Shown here piece by piece: positions 38,572-47,664 of a DNA stretch of 64,000 nt. The notes beneath the pieces were generated by a model. The model saw only the letters and a program-made list of their open reading frames with translations. It was not told the origin of the DNA and made no database searches. The position numbers and the translations under genes were made by a program. Within the stretch, counting starts at the first letter, position 1. Each line of letters begins with the position of its first letter. The DNA lies in contig NZ_JAGGKG010000016.1 in assembly GCF_017873435.1 (NCBI RefSeq), positions 60,282 through 124,281 on the forward strand. Direction: 5' to 3'. The DNA is from Paenibacillus turicensis. Lineage in GTDB: Bacteria > Bacillota > Bacilli > Paenibacillales > Paenibacillaceae.

Positions 38572-39483
38572 ATGTCAAATTCAATTATTCAAACAACCAA
38601 TCTAACAAAAACCTACGGCAAAACTAATGTCGTCGATCATTTAAATCTAACGATGCAGCAAGGAGATATTTATGGCTTTTTAGGCCCAAATGGTGCCGGC
38701 AAAACAACGACAATACGGATGTTATTAGGGCTGATTAAGCCTAGTAAGGGTAGCATTGAAATTTTGGGCAAAAATTTAGCCAAGCACAAACTAGAAATTT
38801 TAAGAAATACTGGCTCCCTAGTGGAGTACCCCTCCTATTACGGTCATCTGACTGCTACTCAAAATTTAGAAGCAATTCGGCTGATTTTAGATGTGCCTAA
38901 ATCAAGAATTGACGAGGTACTCACCATTGTTGGCTTAACGAAAGAGGCTAATCGCCCCGTTAAAGGTTTTTCGTTAGGGATGAAGCAACGTCTAGGCATT
39001 GCAGCTTCCTTACTTGGACAACCCAAGCTACTAATTCTTGATGAGCCAACAAATGGACTTGACCCAATGGGCATTCATGAAATACGTGAGTTAATTAAAG
39101 AGTTACCTAAAAAATATGGCATCACGATTTTAATTTCTAGTCATCTACTTAGTGAAGTAGAGCAAATGGCGAATGTGGTCGGTATTATCTCAAAAGGAAA
39201 AATGGTGTTCCAAGATACGTTGGAGGAATTAAAAAAACAATCCATCAGCGAGATGAAATTTGTAGTGTCAGACTCTGAAGATGCGTTATGGTTAGCACGT
39301 GATTTAGGCTTCATGGGCACACTTCAAAATAATGTACTCTCCTTCTCACATATGCAGGATGAACAAGTTGCAAGACTTGTCACGCATCTTGTGGAGCATC
39401 GTCATTTAATTTATAGAGTGGAGCAAGCACGTCAGTCGCTAGAGGATATCTTTATGGACTTAGTTGGAAAGGAGAACCTCTAA
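38572..39483 (+). CDS. ABC transporter ATPase, antimicrobial-peptide exporter/immunity type
   Basis: A 303-residue ATPase: Walker A GPNGAGKTTTIRMLLG, signature SLGMKQRLGIAASLLG, Walker B LLILDEPTNGLDP, H-loop LISSHLLSE, and a C-terminal extension typical of LanF/BcrA-type proteins. It is followed by two ABC-2 permease genes, the LanFEG arrangement used for lantibiotic immunity, and preceded by a two-component system. No lantibiotic synthesis genes are in view, so this is more likely resistance than self-immunity. Confidence 0.9.
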   Translation: MSNSIIQTTNLTKTYGKTNVVDHLNLTMQQGDIYGFLGPNGAGKTTTIRMLLGLIKPSKGSIEILGKNLAKHKLEILRNTGSLVEYPSYYGHLTATQNLEAIRLILDVPKSRIDEVLTIVGLTKEANRPVKGFSLGMKQRLGIAASLLGQPKLLILDEPTNGLDPMGIHEIRELIKELPKKYGITILISSHLLSEVEQMANVVGIISKGKMVFQDTLEELKKQSISEMKFVVSDSEDALWLARDLGFMGTLQNNVLSFSHMQDEQVARLVTHLVEHRHLIYRVEQARQSLEDIFMDLVGKENL

Positions 39484-39484
39484 T

Positions 39485-40198
39485 ATGTTACTCAGATCGC
39501 TAAAAGCTGACTTTTTAAAAATATCTAAAAAGGGAATCTGGTTGCTTGTGATTGGAGCCCCCCTTGGTGTCGTACTGATGATGGCACTGAACTGGGGCCT
39601 TCGCTACAACTATTTGACCCATCAGAATCAAGGTCATTTATGGCAGTCATTATTAGGCGATATTGGCGCCTTTGTTCCCATCTCCCTATTTCTAGGCTGT
39701 ACACTAGTCTCCTCACTTGTTTCCAATGTTGAACACCAGACAAGTGCTTGGAAGCAGCTACTTGCGTTACCAATTTCCAGAAAACGTGTATTTTTATCTA
39801 AATTTCTATTATGTACACTGCTCCTGCTGCTTTCTTGTTTTACGTTATCGATCGGTAGCTTAATTTTAGGTCTTGTCCTTGGTTTTGGTACAGCCATTCC
39901 TGTTGGGCAGGTTGCGATTTTAGGTCTGTTTCCTTATTTAAGTGCCTTGCCACTACTGTCTTTACAGCTTTGGTTATCCGTTGTTTATCAAAATCAAGCC
40001 ATTCCTGTGACCCTTGGTGTTACAGTATCCCTTGTCTCAATAGGTGCAGGTCAATTACCAGAATGGTTTATTTTAAATTGGCCTTCCTTAAGCTTAAATA
40101 GTGAGCAAAAGGTACCTTTTATTATTGCAGGTATAGTTACTGCCCTCATCGTGCTATTTATAAGTCGTCAACATTTTAATCGAAAGGACATTGCCTGA
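39485..40198 (+). CDS. ABC-2 permease, LanE/LanG-like
   Basis: A 237-residue membrane protein with about six hydrophobic helices. The N-terminus MLLRSLKADFLKISKKGIWL and the conserved VEHQTSAWKQLLALPISRKRVFLSKF fit lantibiotic immunity permeases. AAGGAG lies within the end of the ATPase gene. The stop is one base before the next permease ATG; the two are probably sequence-related halves of a heterodimer. Confidence 0.85.
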   Translation: MLLRSLKADFLKISKKGIWLLVIGAPLGVVLMMALNWGLRYNYLTHQNQGHLWQSLLGDIGAFVPISLFLGCTLVSSLVSNVEHQTSAWKQLLALPISRKRVFLSKFLLCTLLLLLSCFTLSIGSLILGLVLGFGTAIPVGQVAILGLFPYLSALPLLSLQLWLSVVYQNQAIPVTLGVTVSLVSIGAGQLPEWFILNWPSLSLNSEQKVPFIIAGIVTALIVLFISRQHFNRKDIA

Positions 40199-40199
40199 T

Positions 40200-40940
40200 A
40201 TGACTACTTTTTTTAAAATATGTGCCTCCGAACGTCTTAAAATGTCGCGCTCTCACATTTGGCTACTTATGCTAATCAGTCCCATGTTTGTGTTTCTAAT
40301 CGGACTCACCGTAGCTAACACAACGTCTTTTCCCTGGGAGAACCTTATTCTGCAAAGCATCATCCTACATGCAGTATTTATGCTACCCGTAGTGTCAGGA
40401 CTGTTACCTGCATTTATTTGCCGGTATGAGCATACTGGGGGTGGGTGGAAGCAGCTCCTCACTTTACCTGTCGGTAGAGCACAAGTTTATTTTACTAAAT
40501 TTGTAATTATTATGGCACTACTTGCGTTTTGCCAGCTTTTAGCCTTGCTAGCCATCCTTAGTGCAGGCATGATCCATGGTATTGATCAATCTATCCCTTG
40601 GTCGGTATTACTCCGTAGCTTCATTGGGGGTTGGGTTGCTTGTCTGCCACTTGTTGCACTCCAATTAGGCGTTTCATTAAGCTGGTCTAGCTTTGCTGCA
40701 CCTTTGGCAATTAATGTAGCCTTTACGATTCCTAATTTGCTGATCGTAAATTCAGGGAAAATTGGGCCTTTTTATCCTTGGGCTCAGCCTTTATTAGCTA
40801 TGATGCCAAAAGTGGGCAACGAGACATATACCTTTGGCGCTTTTAACTTGCCACTGCAAAATCTAATGATTACGGTCTTAGGCAGCTTTGTGCTCTTCTT
40901 AGCTGTAGGTCTACTACATTTCTGTAAAAAGGAGATTTAA
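40200..40940 (+). CDS. ABC-2 permease, second LanE/LanG-like subunit
   Basis: A 246-residue membrane protein, six predicted helices. YEHTGGGWKQLLTLPVGRAQVYFTKF parallels the motif in the preceding permease, pointing to a duplication. I take the ATG at 40200 as start (a TTG three codons upstream overlaps the previous gene). It ends two bases before the stop of the convergent Lrp-family gene. Confidence 0.85.
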   Translation: MTTFFKICASERLKMSRSHIWLLMLISPMFVFLIGLTVANTTSFPWENLILQSIILHAVFMLPVVSGLLPAFICRYEHTGGGWKQLLTLPVGRAQVYFTKFVIIMALLAFCQLLALLAILSAGMIHGIDQSIPWSVLLRSFIGGWVACLPLVALQLGVSLSWSSFAAPLAINVAFTIPNLLIVNSGKIGPFYPWAQPLLAMMPKVGNETYTFGAFNLPLQNLMITVLGSFVLFLAVGLLHFCKKEI

Positions 40941-40942
40941 AT

Positions 40943-41365
40943 TCACTTCACCTGCTCTAATGATAAGTTCACTCTGTAATTTCCCCACTTTAATAGCTCC
41001 TCCAAAATAGCATTAAGCTTATCATTAGAAGCAGTGTATACATTCATCCAATAACATCCCTCTCCACTTACCCGATGCACCTCTACAATTTCCGGATGCT
41101 GGTGCACAAACTGAATAAATGTATGATGACTTGTCGCCAAATTTAAGAACACGGTAACCATAGCATGAACGTGATCCCCTATTTTGTGATGATTGTAGCG
41201 TAACGTATAACCTTGAATAATGCCTAAATCCTCCAATTTTCTAACCCGAGCGCCAACGGCTTGGCCTGTAAGATGGACTTTATTTCCAATCTCCTTATAA
41301 GTAAGTCTTGAATCCTCAATTAATAAATCCATAATATGTTTATCCAACTGATCTATTTTACTCAT
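40943..41365 (-). CDS. Lrp/AsnC-family transcription regulator
   Basis: A 140-residue regulator with the AsnC HTH at the N-terminus (IDQLDKHIMDLLIEDSRLTY, then GNKVHLTGQAVGARVRKLEDLGII) and a RAM ligand-binding domain (residues ~65-138, HPEIVEVHRVSGEGCYWMNV). It is transcribed away from the metallo-beta-lactamase-fold gene across 159 bases of AT-rich DNA, so it may control that neighbour and itself. The ligand, commonly an amino acid, is unknown. Confidence 0.88.
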   Translation of the reverse strand: MSKIDQLDKHIMDLLIEDSRLTYKEIGNKVHLTGQAVGARVRKLEDLGIIQGYTLRYNHHKIGDHVHAMVTVFLNLATSHHTFIQFVHQHPEIVEVHRVSGEGCYWMNVYTASNDKLNAILEELLKWGNYRVNLSLEQVK

Positions 41366-41524
41366 TTTTGAAATTTTCCAATTCTATGGTGTTTTAACGT
41401 ACTTTCATCATGTAAATTATAATAAGTATATTCTTTCATTAGATTATGTTTATCATTACTTATTCTATCTATAATAACAACTATACCAAACGCAAAATGC
41501 TGGGCAAGAAAAGGAGAGATTACG

Positions 41525-42307
41525 ATGGACATACAATTAATACGACATGCCTCAATATGGCTTAAGTATGGAGAAAAGACACTATTAATCGATCCCATGT
41601 TTGCGGATAAGGAGCAATTTCCCCCTTTTCCCAATACACCTAATGATAAAAGAAACCCACTAATCCCATTACCAGCTTCGATGGATAAGTGGTCAAATCC
41701 TGATCTTGTTATTGTCACCCATGTTCATTTAGATCATTGGGATACTGTAGCAGCAAATGCATTACCTAAATCTACACCTATATTATGTCAGCCTGAAAAT
41801 AAACAAGTCATTATAGATGCTGGTTTTTTACATGTTACAGCATTCCCTGACAGGGATGATGTAGACGCCTTAGATAAGCCCATCTCATTTTTTGGCTTAC
41901 AAATATATCGTACAGGGGGGCAGCATGGTACGGGTGAAATCGGAGAACGGATGGGCACAGTATCCGGTGTTGTGATCACCGCAGAGGATGAACCCACTTT
42001 ATATGTTACTGGGGACTCCATTTGGTGTGAGGATGTAGCTATGGCACTTCATAAGTATCAGCCTACACTCATTATTGCCAATGCAGGCGGGGCCAGATTC
42101 GTAACAGGTGATCCAATTACGATGGATGAACATGACATTACTAAATTATGTGAGGAGACCCCTGGCAGCAAAATTGTTGCTGTGCACATGGATGCCATCA
42201 ATCATTGTCTAGTGACTCGGGAGCAGCTTCGCAAATATGTAGATGAGCACAATTTAACAAATCAAGTCATTATTCCAGAGGATGGCGAAAAAATCAGCTT
42301 TCATTAA
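41525..42307 (+). CDS. Metallo-beta-lactamase-fold hydrolase (UlaG-like)
   Basis: A 260-residue protein with the metal motif THVHLDHWD: H66, H68, D70 and H71. Further ligands lie in VTGDSIW and VAVHMDAINH, and the RHASIWLKYGEKTLLIDPMF start is typical of UlaG-like/YtkL-type hydrolases. It should be a cytosolic two-metal hydrolase; substrate not inferable. GGAGAG precedes the ATG. It is divergent from the Lrp-family gene. Confidence 0.88.
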   Translation: MDIQLIRHASIWLKYGEKTLLIDPMFADKEQFPPFPNTPNDKRNPLIPLPASMDKWSNPDLVIVTHVHLDHWDTVAANALPKSTPILCQPENKQVIIDAGFLHVTAFPDRDDVDALDKPISFFGLQIYRTGGQHGTGEIGERMGTVSGVVITAEDEPTLYVTGDSIWCEDVAMALHKYQPTLIIANAGGARFVTGDPITMDEHDITKLCEETPGSKIVAVHMDAINHCLVTREQLRKYVDEHNLTNQVIIPEDGEKISFH

Positions 42308-42376
42308 ACTACCAGCCTTACAGCAAACTATAAGCCCTACCAGCAACATAGCTCCACGCTCAAGCACTGTATGCAT

Positions 42377-42405
42377 ATGACAGTTGTCATGACAATATCA
42401 TGACA
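42377..42405 (+). promoter_or_regulatory. Predicted operator with phased TGACA repeats before the second ABC module
   Basis: A perfect palindrome ATGACA-GT-TGTCAT (42377-42390) continues into two more TGACA copies at 42390 and 42401; the three start 12 and 11 bases apart, one helical turn. A TAATAC -10-like box follows at 42414-42419, so a bound LuxR-type regulator would lie at or over the -35. This precedes the ABC-kinase-regulator module. Confidence 0.55.
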
Positions 42406-42479
42406 TCCCCCACTAATACTGACCTGCAAGCTATTTTACAATGAATTCATCACCAATAAACGTAACGGAGGAACACGTG

Positions 42480-43391
42480 ATGAATCATGTCATTGAGCTG
42501 ACGCAGGTCAGTAAAAAATTCAAAGATAAACAAGCGGTAAACAACATCAGCTTTCAAATTCCCCAAGGTTCGATCACAGCAATCCTTGGCCCCAATGGCG
42601 CAGGCAAAACAACCACCTTATCTATGATGCTCGGCTTAATGGAACCTACCTCTGGAAAGGTAAATATTTTGGGCCACACCCCTTCTTCCCCTCTTGTGCG
42701 AGAGAAAATAGGTGTAATGCTACAGGAAGTGAGTGTGATGGACTCTTTACGTATCCATGAATTACTCACACTTGTAAGAAGCTATTACCACAATCCCCTT
42801 AGCATGGAACAATTAATTAAGTTAACTCGCTTTTCTCAAACCGACCTAAACCGGTTTACAGATAAGTTATCTGGCGGACAAAAACGTAGTCTAAACTTTG
42901 CCCTTGCGCTTGCAGGCAATCCAGATATTTTGTTTTTTGATGAGCCTACCGTTGGCTTAGATACAACAGCAAGAAGACACTTTTGGGAAGATACAAGAAA
43001 GCTTGCTTCTCAAGGGAAAACGATCATTTTCAGTACACATTATCTACAAGAGGCCGATGATGCTGCAGACCGAATCCTATTATTTAATCAAGGAAAAATT
43101 GTCGCAGATGATACCCCAGCTAACATAAAAGCTAAGCTAATGCAGCGGACAGTATCCTTTTTGCCACAACAAATTAATAACGATGAGCTATATGCACAGC
43201 TAGAAGCACTGTTCTCAGATGATGGTTATCATGAACAGCAAGGTAGAATTGTGATCCCAACCCAAAATTCTGACGATTTATTACGGTGTATTTTCAAGCA
43301 CGAATTACCTGTTTATGATATTCAAATTAATGAAGGTCGGCTAGATGAAGCCTTTGAGCAGCTTACAATTGAACCAAGAGGTGAACAATAA
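42480..43391 (+). CDS. ABC transporter ATPase, LnrL/YvfR-like
   Basis: A 303-residue ATPase: Walker A GPNGAGKTTTLSMMLG, signature KLSGGQKRSLNFALALAG, Walker B ILFFDEPTVGLD, H-loop IFSTHYLQEADDAADR, plus a C-terminal domain. I use the ATG at 42480 with GGAGG 8 bases upstream; an in-frame ATG 13 codons earlier lacks a site. Together with the permease, DesK-type kinase and LuxR regulator after it, the module resembles Bacillus YvfRSTU and LnrLMN/LnrJK, which defend against membrane-active polyketides. Confidence 0.9.
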   Translation: MNHVIELTQVSKKFKDKQAVNNISFQIPQGSITAILGPNGAGKTTTLSMMLGLMEPTSGKVNILGHTPSSPLVREKIGVMLQEVSVMDSLRIHELLTLVRSYYHNPLSMEQLIKLTRFSQTDLNRFTDKLSGGQKRSLNFALALAGNPDILFFDEPTVGLDTTARRHFWEDTRKLASQGKTIIFSTHYLQEADDAADRILLFNQGKIVADDTPANIKAKLMQRTVSFLPQQINNDELYAQLEALFSDDGYHEQQGRIVIPTQNSDDLLRCIFKHELPVYDIQINEGRLDEAFEQLTIEPRGEQ

Positions 43392-44134
43392 TGAGAACTC
43401 AGATGTTACTATCACAATGTCGTGCTGAAATACTACGTTTATTCCGTAATAGATATTACATTTTCTGGTCTCTAATGATGCCCATTATGTTTTACTTTTT
43501 ATTTACGAGAGTGATCAGTACAGGGGTAGACGATGCAAAGCTATGGCAAGGACATTACTTAATGTCTATGACCACCTTTAGTGTAATGGGGTCCGCAATT
43601 ATGACGCTCGGAATTAGACTTGTACAGGAGCGAACTCAAGGCTGGACGACTTATATTTCCGTTACACCACTTCCACCCTCTGTCTATTTTATGAGCAAAA
43701 TGATTGGGCAAACGATCGTTCATTTATTTTCAATTATATTCATTTTTATTGCAGGTTATTTGATTAATGGCGTTACCTTAAGTGCCTTTCAGTGGTTGGC
43801 TTGTGCAGGCTGGATTTTGATCGCCTCCCTCCCTTTCCTAGCACTTGGTACATTAATAGGCTCAATGAAAAAGGTGGATACAGCAAGTGGTGTAAGTAAT
43901 GTAGTATATATGTTACTAGCGATAAGTGGTGGCATGTGGATGCCAATTAACGTTCTACCAGACTTTTTGCAAAAAATCGGTAAATGGATGCCCTCGTTTA
44001 GCTTTGGTAATGGCGCATGGGGGATTGTACACGGTGAAGCCTTTGACTGGAAAAATGTATTTATTCTTCTCGGTTACTTCATCTTATTTATGATATTATC
44101 CGTATATGTAAGAAAAAAACAACGGGTGGTGTAA
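43391..44134 (+). CDS. ABC-2 type permease, YvfS/LnrM-like
   Basis: A 247-residue membrane protein with six predicted helices and the ABC-2 pattern RLFRNRYYIFWSLMMPIMFYFLF near the N-terminus and SNVVYMLLAISGGMWMPINVLP. Its ATG overlaps the ATPase stop by one base (TAATG). It pairs with that ATPase. Confidence 0.88.
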   Translation: MRTQMLLSQCRAEILRLFRNRYYIFWSLMMPIMFYFLFTRVISTGVDDAKLWQGHYLMSMTTFSVMGSAIMTLGIRLVQERTQGWTTYISVTPLPPSVYFMSKMIGQTIVHLFSIIFIFIAGYLINGVTLSAFQWLACAGWILIASLPFLALGTLIGSMKKVDTASGVSNVVYMLLAISGGMWMPINVLPDFLQKIGKWMPSFSFGNGAWGIVHGEAFDWKNVFILLGYFILFMILSVYVRKKQRVV

Positions 44135-44139
44135 TCGTT

Positions 44140-45276
44140 TTGAAGGCTGGTCGTCTTTATAACCTGTTTCCTAAAGAATATGGAATATTCCCATATATTT
44201 GGCCCATCTATTTGCTAATTCCTTTAACCTATACACTTCAGGAAAGTGGCTTAAAGCTATACGGTGGCTTATTATTAATTGTCATTTTCCTGTTTTCCTA
44301 TCAGCGTTTATATTGGGTAGCTGAGAAAAAATATGATTATTGGATCGCTACCCAGCTCGCTATCATTTTACTGTTCTCTTTATGGATCAATCCGTTTTAT
44401 TTGTACATGGGCTTTTTTACGGCATATTCAATAGGGTATTATACAGAAAACAAAAAATTTAAAAGAGCTATTGTTGCCTTGATTATTACCGAGATGATTC
44501 CGATTAGTATTGGTTTTTTTCAAGGCTTACAATTAGAAGATCTATTATTCGCAATTCCATTTTTAATGGTCATGATTATTACTCCATTTGGAACACGTTC
44601 TGGTAGACAAAAAAAGGAATTAAAAAAGCAACTCGTGGAAGCAAATGAGCAAATAAAAACACTGATCCAACAAGAGGAGCGGATGCGGATCGCAAGGGAC
44701 CTTCATGATACGTTAGGTCATACGTTAACGTTAATAACACTTAAGAGTCAGCTTGTCAGTAAGCTAATTCCTCGTGATCCCACTCTTGCTGTTACAGAGG
44801 CAAAGGAAATCGAACAAACCTCAAGAGCTGCACTCAGTCAAGTCAGAGAGCTTGTATCCGATATGCGTACGATTACGATTGAAGAAGTGCTTGCTGAATC
44901 CAAACATATTTTAGAGGCAGCTAATATTAATCTGGAGATAGGTGGCGGGGCGACAGCGAATATACCTGCATTGATCCAAAATATACTTAGCATGTGTATA
45001 AGAGAAGCCATCACAAATATCGTTAAGCACAGCCATGCAACAGCTTGTCATATTTCTTTTGAGATCTCATCAAGCGTCATCAATATGACCATTAAGGATA
45101 ACGGGCAAGGAATTCCTAACCAACAACTACTACAACTACAGCAAGGTGGCAATGGATTGAAAGGGATTAAAGAGCGCTTAGCTCTCATTGAAGGTCATCT
45201 CGAACTGGCATCAACTCTGGATGGTGGCAGTACATTAAAAATTGCAGTTCCACTTGCTGTTAAAAAGCATGACTAG
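44140..45276 (+). CDS. DesK-type sensor histidine kinase, YvfT/LnrJ-like
   Basis: A 378-residue kinase with about five membrane helices (residues ~18-145), no large extracellular domain, a HisKA_3 box RIARDLHDTLGHTLT carrying the phospho-histidine, and a HATPase (REAITNIVKHSHA, DNGQGIP, GGNGLKGIKER). The start is a TTG 5 bases after the permease stop, with GGGTGG upstream. It is likely to sense membrane perturbation and signal to the LuxR regulator after it. Confidence 0.88.
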   Translation: MKAGRLYNLFPKEYGIFPYIWPIYLLIPLTYTLQESGLKLYGGLLLIVIFLFSYQRLYWVAEKKYDYWIATQLAIILLFSLWINPFYLYMGFFTAYSIGYYTENKKFKRAIVALIITEMIPISIGFFQGLQLEDLLFAIPFLMVMIITPFGTRSGRQKKELKKQLVEANEQIKTLIQQEERMRIARDLHDTLGHTLTLITLKSQLVSKLIPRDPTLAVTEAKEIEQTSRAALSQVRELVSDMRTITIEEVLAESKHILEAANINLEIGGGATANIPALIQNILSMCIREAITNIVKHSHATACHISFEISSSVINMTIKDNGQGIPNQQLLQLQQGGNGLKGIKERLALIEGHLELASTLDGGSTLKIAVPLAVKKHD

Positions 45277-45303
45277 GACATAATTTGAACGTATATAGGA
45301 TTT

Positions 45304-45345
45304 CTTAAGGACGTACTTAGGGTGTGCTTAGGACATACACTTAGG
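45304..45345 (+). repeat. Four helically phased CTTAGG-type repeats upstream of the response regulator gene
   Basis: CTTAAGG at 45304 and CTTAGG at 45316, 45327 and 45340, starting 12, 11 and 13 bases apart, fill most of the 96-base gap between kinase and regulator genes. The roughly one-turn spacing suggests protein binding sites; decayed tandem duplication is another reading. Confidence 0.6.
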
Positions 45346-45372
45346 ATTCGATTACGTATAGGAGGGTAAAAG

Positions 45373-45975
45373 ATGATTTCTATCGTTATTGCCGAGGATC
45401 AACGCATGTTGCGTGGGGCCCTTGCTTCATTACTTGATTTGGAGGATGATTTAACGGTTATTGGTCAAGCCGAAGATGGAGAAGAAGCCTTCCAGCTTAT
45501 AACCAAGCTCCAGCCTGATATTTGTCTCATTGACATTGAAATGCCTAAGCGAAGCGGCTTAGATATTGCCGAGCAGCTCCACGCATTAGGCACCTCGTGT
45601 CGAGTCATCATTTTAACTACGTTTGCTAGACCTGGTTATTTTGAACGTGCTGTGGCCGCTGATGTCCGTGGCTACTTACTTAAAGACGAGTCAAGTGACA
45701 CCTTAGCGGAAGCGATCCGTCGCGTAATGCAAGGACATCGGGAGGTTTCCCCCGCCTTAATTTTTGGTTCCACTTCTGTAGCTAATCCGTTATCAGAACG
45801 CGAACGAGATATTTTGCGTCTAGTCGCAAATGGAGATAGCGCCAATGATATTGCAGCCACTTTGCACTTAACCCATGGTACCGTCAGAAATTATATATCT
45901 GAAATTTTAAGCAAGCTTGAGGTAAAAAGCCGTATTGAAGCGGTGCGTATCGCTAAAGAAAATGGGTGGATCTAG
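45373..45975 (+). CDS. LuxR-family response regulator, DesR/YvfU-like
   Basis: A 200-residue regulator: receiver domain with IAEDQRM acid pocket, phospho-acceptor Asp in DICLIDIEMPKRSG and Lys in YLLKDESS; C-terminal LuxR HTH (LSERERDILRLVANGDSAND, HLTHGTVRNYISEILSKL). GGAGGG precedes the ATG. It is the last gene of the second ABC/two-component module. The TGACA array upstream of that module is a candidate target. Confidence 0.92.
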   Translation: MISIVIAEDQRMLRGALASLLDLEDDLTVIGQAEDGEEAFQLITKLQPDICLIDIEMPKRSGLDIAEQLHALGTSCRVIILTTFARPGYFERAVAADVRGYLLKDESSDTLAEAIRRVMQGHREVSPALIFGSTSVANPLSERERDILRLVANGDSANDIAATLHLTHGTVRNYISEILSKLEVKSRIEAVRIAKENGWI

Positions 45976-46036
45976 TACTCACCTACTCTGATCTAATGCT
46001 GATCCACTAGTAAGCCTTGATCATTACAAATTTTAT

Positions 46037-46987
46037 TTATAATAGGCCTCCCCAGTCATGCACCATATCGCCCTCTAAGTACTTTTCGCAATCCATCGCT
46101 GCCATACAGCCTGAGCCTGCTGCGGTAATTGCCTGACGATATTTTTTATCCTGTACATCCCCACAAGCAAATACGCCCGCTACACTCGTTAACGATGTAC
46201 CAGGCTTCACTACGATATATCCATGCTCATCCAGCTTGACCTGCTGTGCTAGAAAGCTAGTATTTGGAGTATGACCTATAGCGACAAATACCCCATCGGC
46301 TTCAATTAGCTTCTCTGATCCATCCAAGCCACGCACCTTTAATCCCTTCACAACCCCTTCAGGGGATGATTCCACAGCAAGAGGGGTATATCCTAATGCC
46401 CACTTCACCTTTTCGTTTTGCTGCACCCGCTCCTGCATAATTTTAGAAGCACGTAATTCCTCTCTACGATGTACAACTGTTACTTCAGTCGCAAAACGTG
46501 TTAAGAAACCCGCTTCCTCCATCGCAGAATCGCCACCGCCGACCACAATAATTTTTTTACCTCGGAAAAAAAAGCCATCACAAGTAGCACAAGTGCTTAC
46601 TCCCCGTCCGATATTATCCTGCTCGCCTGGAATGCCTAAATATTTGGCAGATGCTCCGGTAGAGATCAAGACTGTCTCCGTACTTAATTGCTCACCGTTT
46701 TCTAAGGTAATTGTAAATGGAGAGCCTGACGATAAATCTACAGCAGAAGCCCGCCCTGTCTGAAACTTCGCACCAAAGCGTTCTGATTGCTTACGCATCG
46801 CATCCATTAATTCAGGACCTTGAATTCCTTCAGGAAAGCCTGGGAAATTTTCAATTTCTGTTGTTGTTGTAAGCTGACCCCCAGGCTGCTCTCCTTCAAT
46901 AACAAGTGGATTCAAGCTCGCACGCGCCAAATAAATCGCCGCGGTTAAGCCAGCTGGTCCCGTACCGATTATGACTGATTTATACAT
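46037..46987 (-). CDS. trxB: Thioredoxin reductase
   Basis: A 316-residue FAD/NADPH enzyme that keeps thioredoxin reduced. FAD loop IIGTGPAGLTAAIYLARA, redox pair C133-A-T-C136 in STCATCDGFF, NADPH loop VVGGGDSAMEEAGFL and VFACGDVQDKKYRQ are present. The ATG at 46987 has GGAGG 8 bases upstream; a longer reading lacks a site. It follows the NUDIX and TPR genes on the same strand. Confidence 0.96.
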   Translation of the reverse strand: MYKSVIIGTGPAGLTAAIYLARASLNPLVIEGEQPGGQLTTTTEIENFPGFPEGIQGPELMDAMRKQSERFGAKFQTGRASAVDLSSGSPFTITLENGEQLSTETVLISTGASAKYLGIPGEQDNIGRGVSTCATCDGFFFRGKKIIVVGGGDSAMEEAGFLTRFATEVTVVHRREELRASKIMQERVQQNEKVKWALGYTPLAVESSPEGVVKGLKVRGLDGSEKLIEADGVFVAIGHTPNTSFLAQQVKLDEHGYIVVKPGTSLTSVAGVFACGDVQDKKYRQAITAAGSGCMAAMDCEKYLEGDMVHDWGGLL

Positions 46988-47054
46988 ATTAATTTCCTCC
47001 TTATCCAACAATGAGATCATCATCATTATGGACAAGTTCAGGAGTCATCATTCA

Positions 47055-47519
47055 TCATTTAGCATTCATTAAATATTCTAAAAACTTCGAGATGACCGGT
47101 TTTTCTGGTGGAGATAGCTCATTGGGGAGAGGTAGGCTGGTAAAGTCGAAGAAAGCTAACTCGGATACTTCATTATTATCCATTTGAAGAGCACCTTCAT
47201 AGTCGGTGCATATATACGCGGCTACAACATTGTAAACCTCATCGCCATTGGGGTACTTATAATATAATTCAGGACCTGAAAATACATGCATTAACGTTAA
47301 TTGACGAGCAACAAGACCTGTTTCTTCTAAAAGCTCCCGTTTCGCAACGTCCTCTAAAGTTTCACCAAGCTCCATTGAGCCGCCTGGAGTCCCCCATAAA
47401 CCATTATCCGTTCTTCTCTGCAATAATAGCCGGCCAGAATCACACAATAAAACACATGCACCCGTCATAATAATTGGTGTTGTCCCTACTAACTTCCTTA
47501 GCTCACTAATATAACCCAT
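47055..47519 (-). CDS. NUDIX hydrolase
   Basis: A 154-residue pyrophosphohydrolase with an intact Nudix box, GxELGETLEDVAKRELLEETGL in pattern (GSMELGETLEDVAKRELLEE with GL next), and substrate-side ACVLLCDSGRLLLQRRTDNG. It cleaves nucleoside diphosphate-linked compounds; substrate unknown. GTGGAG precedes the ATG. It lies between the TPR protein gene and trxB. Confidence 0.92.
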   Translation of the reverse strand: MGYISELRKLVGTTPIIMTGACVLLCDSGRLLLQRRTDNGLWGTPGGSMELGETLEDVAKRELLEETGLVARQLTLMHVFSGPELYYKYPNGDEVYNVVAAYICTDYEGALQMDNNEVSELAFFDFTSLPLPNELSPPEKPVISKFLEYLMNAK

Positions 47520-47664
47520 AGCGTCACTCCACTCTCCACCTCAATATAAAAATAGGCGCCAAACTTTATTTTGTTTGAACGCCTTTTATATCAAATCTAC
47601 CAATCATATCGTTTTAATTATGCCAATGCTCTTAAAGCTGTTATTATGACAGTGAAAATCCATG

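Noticed and set aside
38572..44134. A lantibiotic biosynthesis cluster around the LanFEG-like exporter
   Set aside because: No precursor peptide, LanB/LanC/LanM or protease gene was seen.
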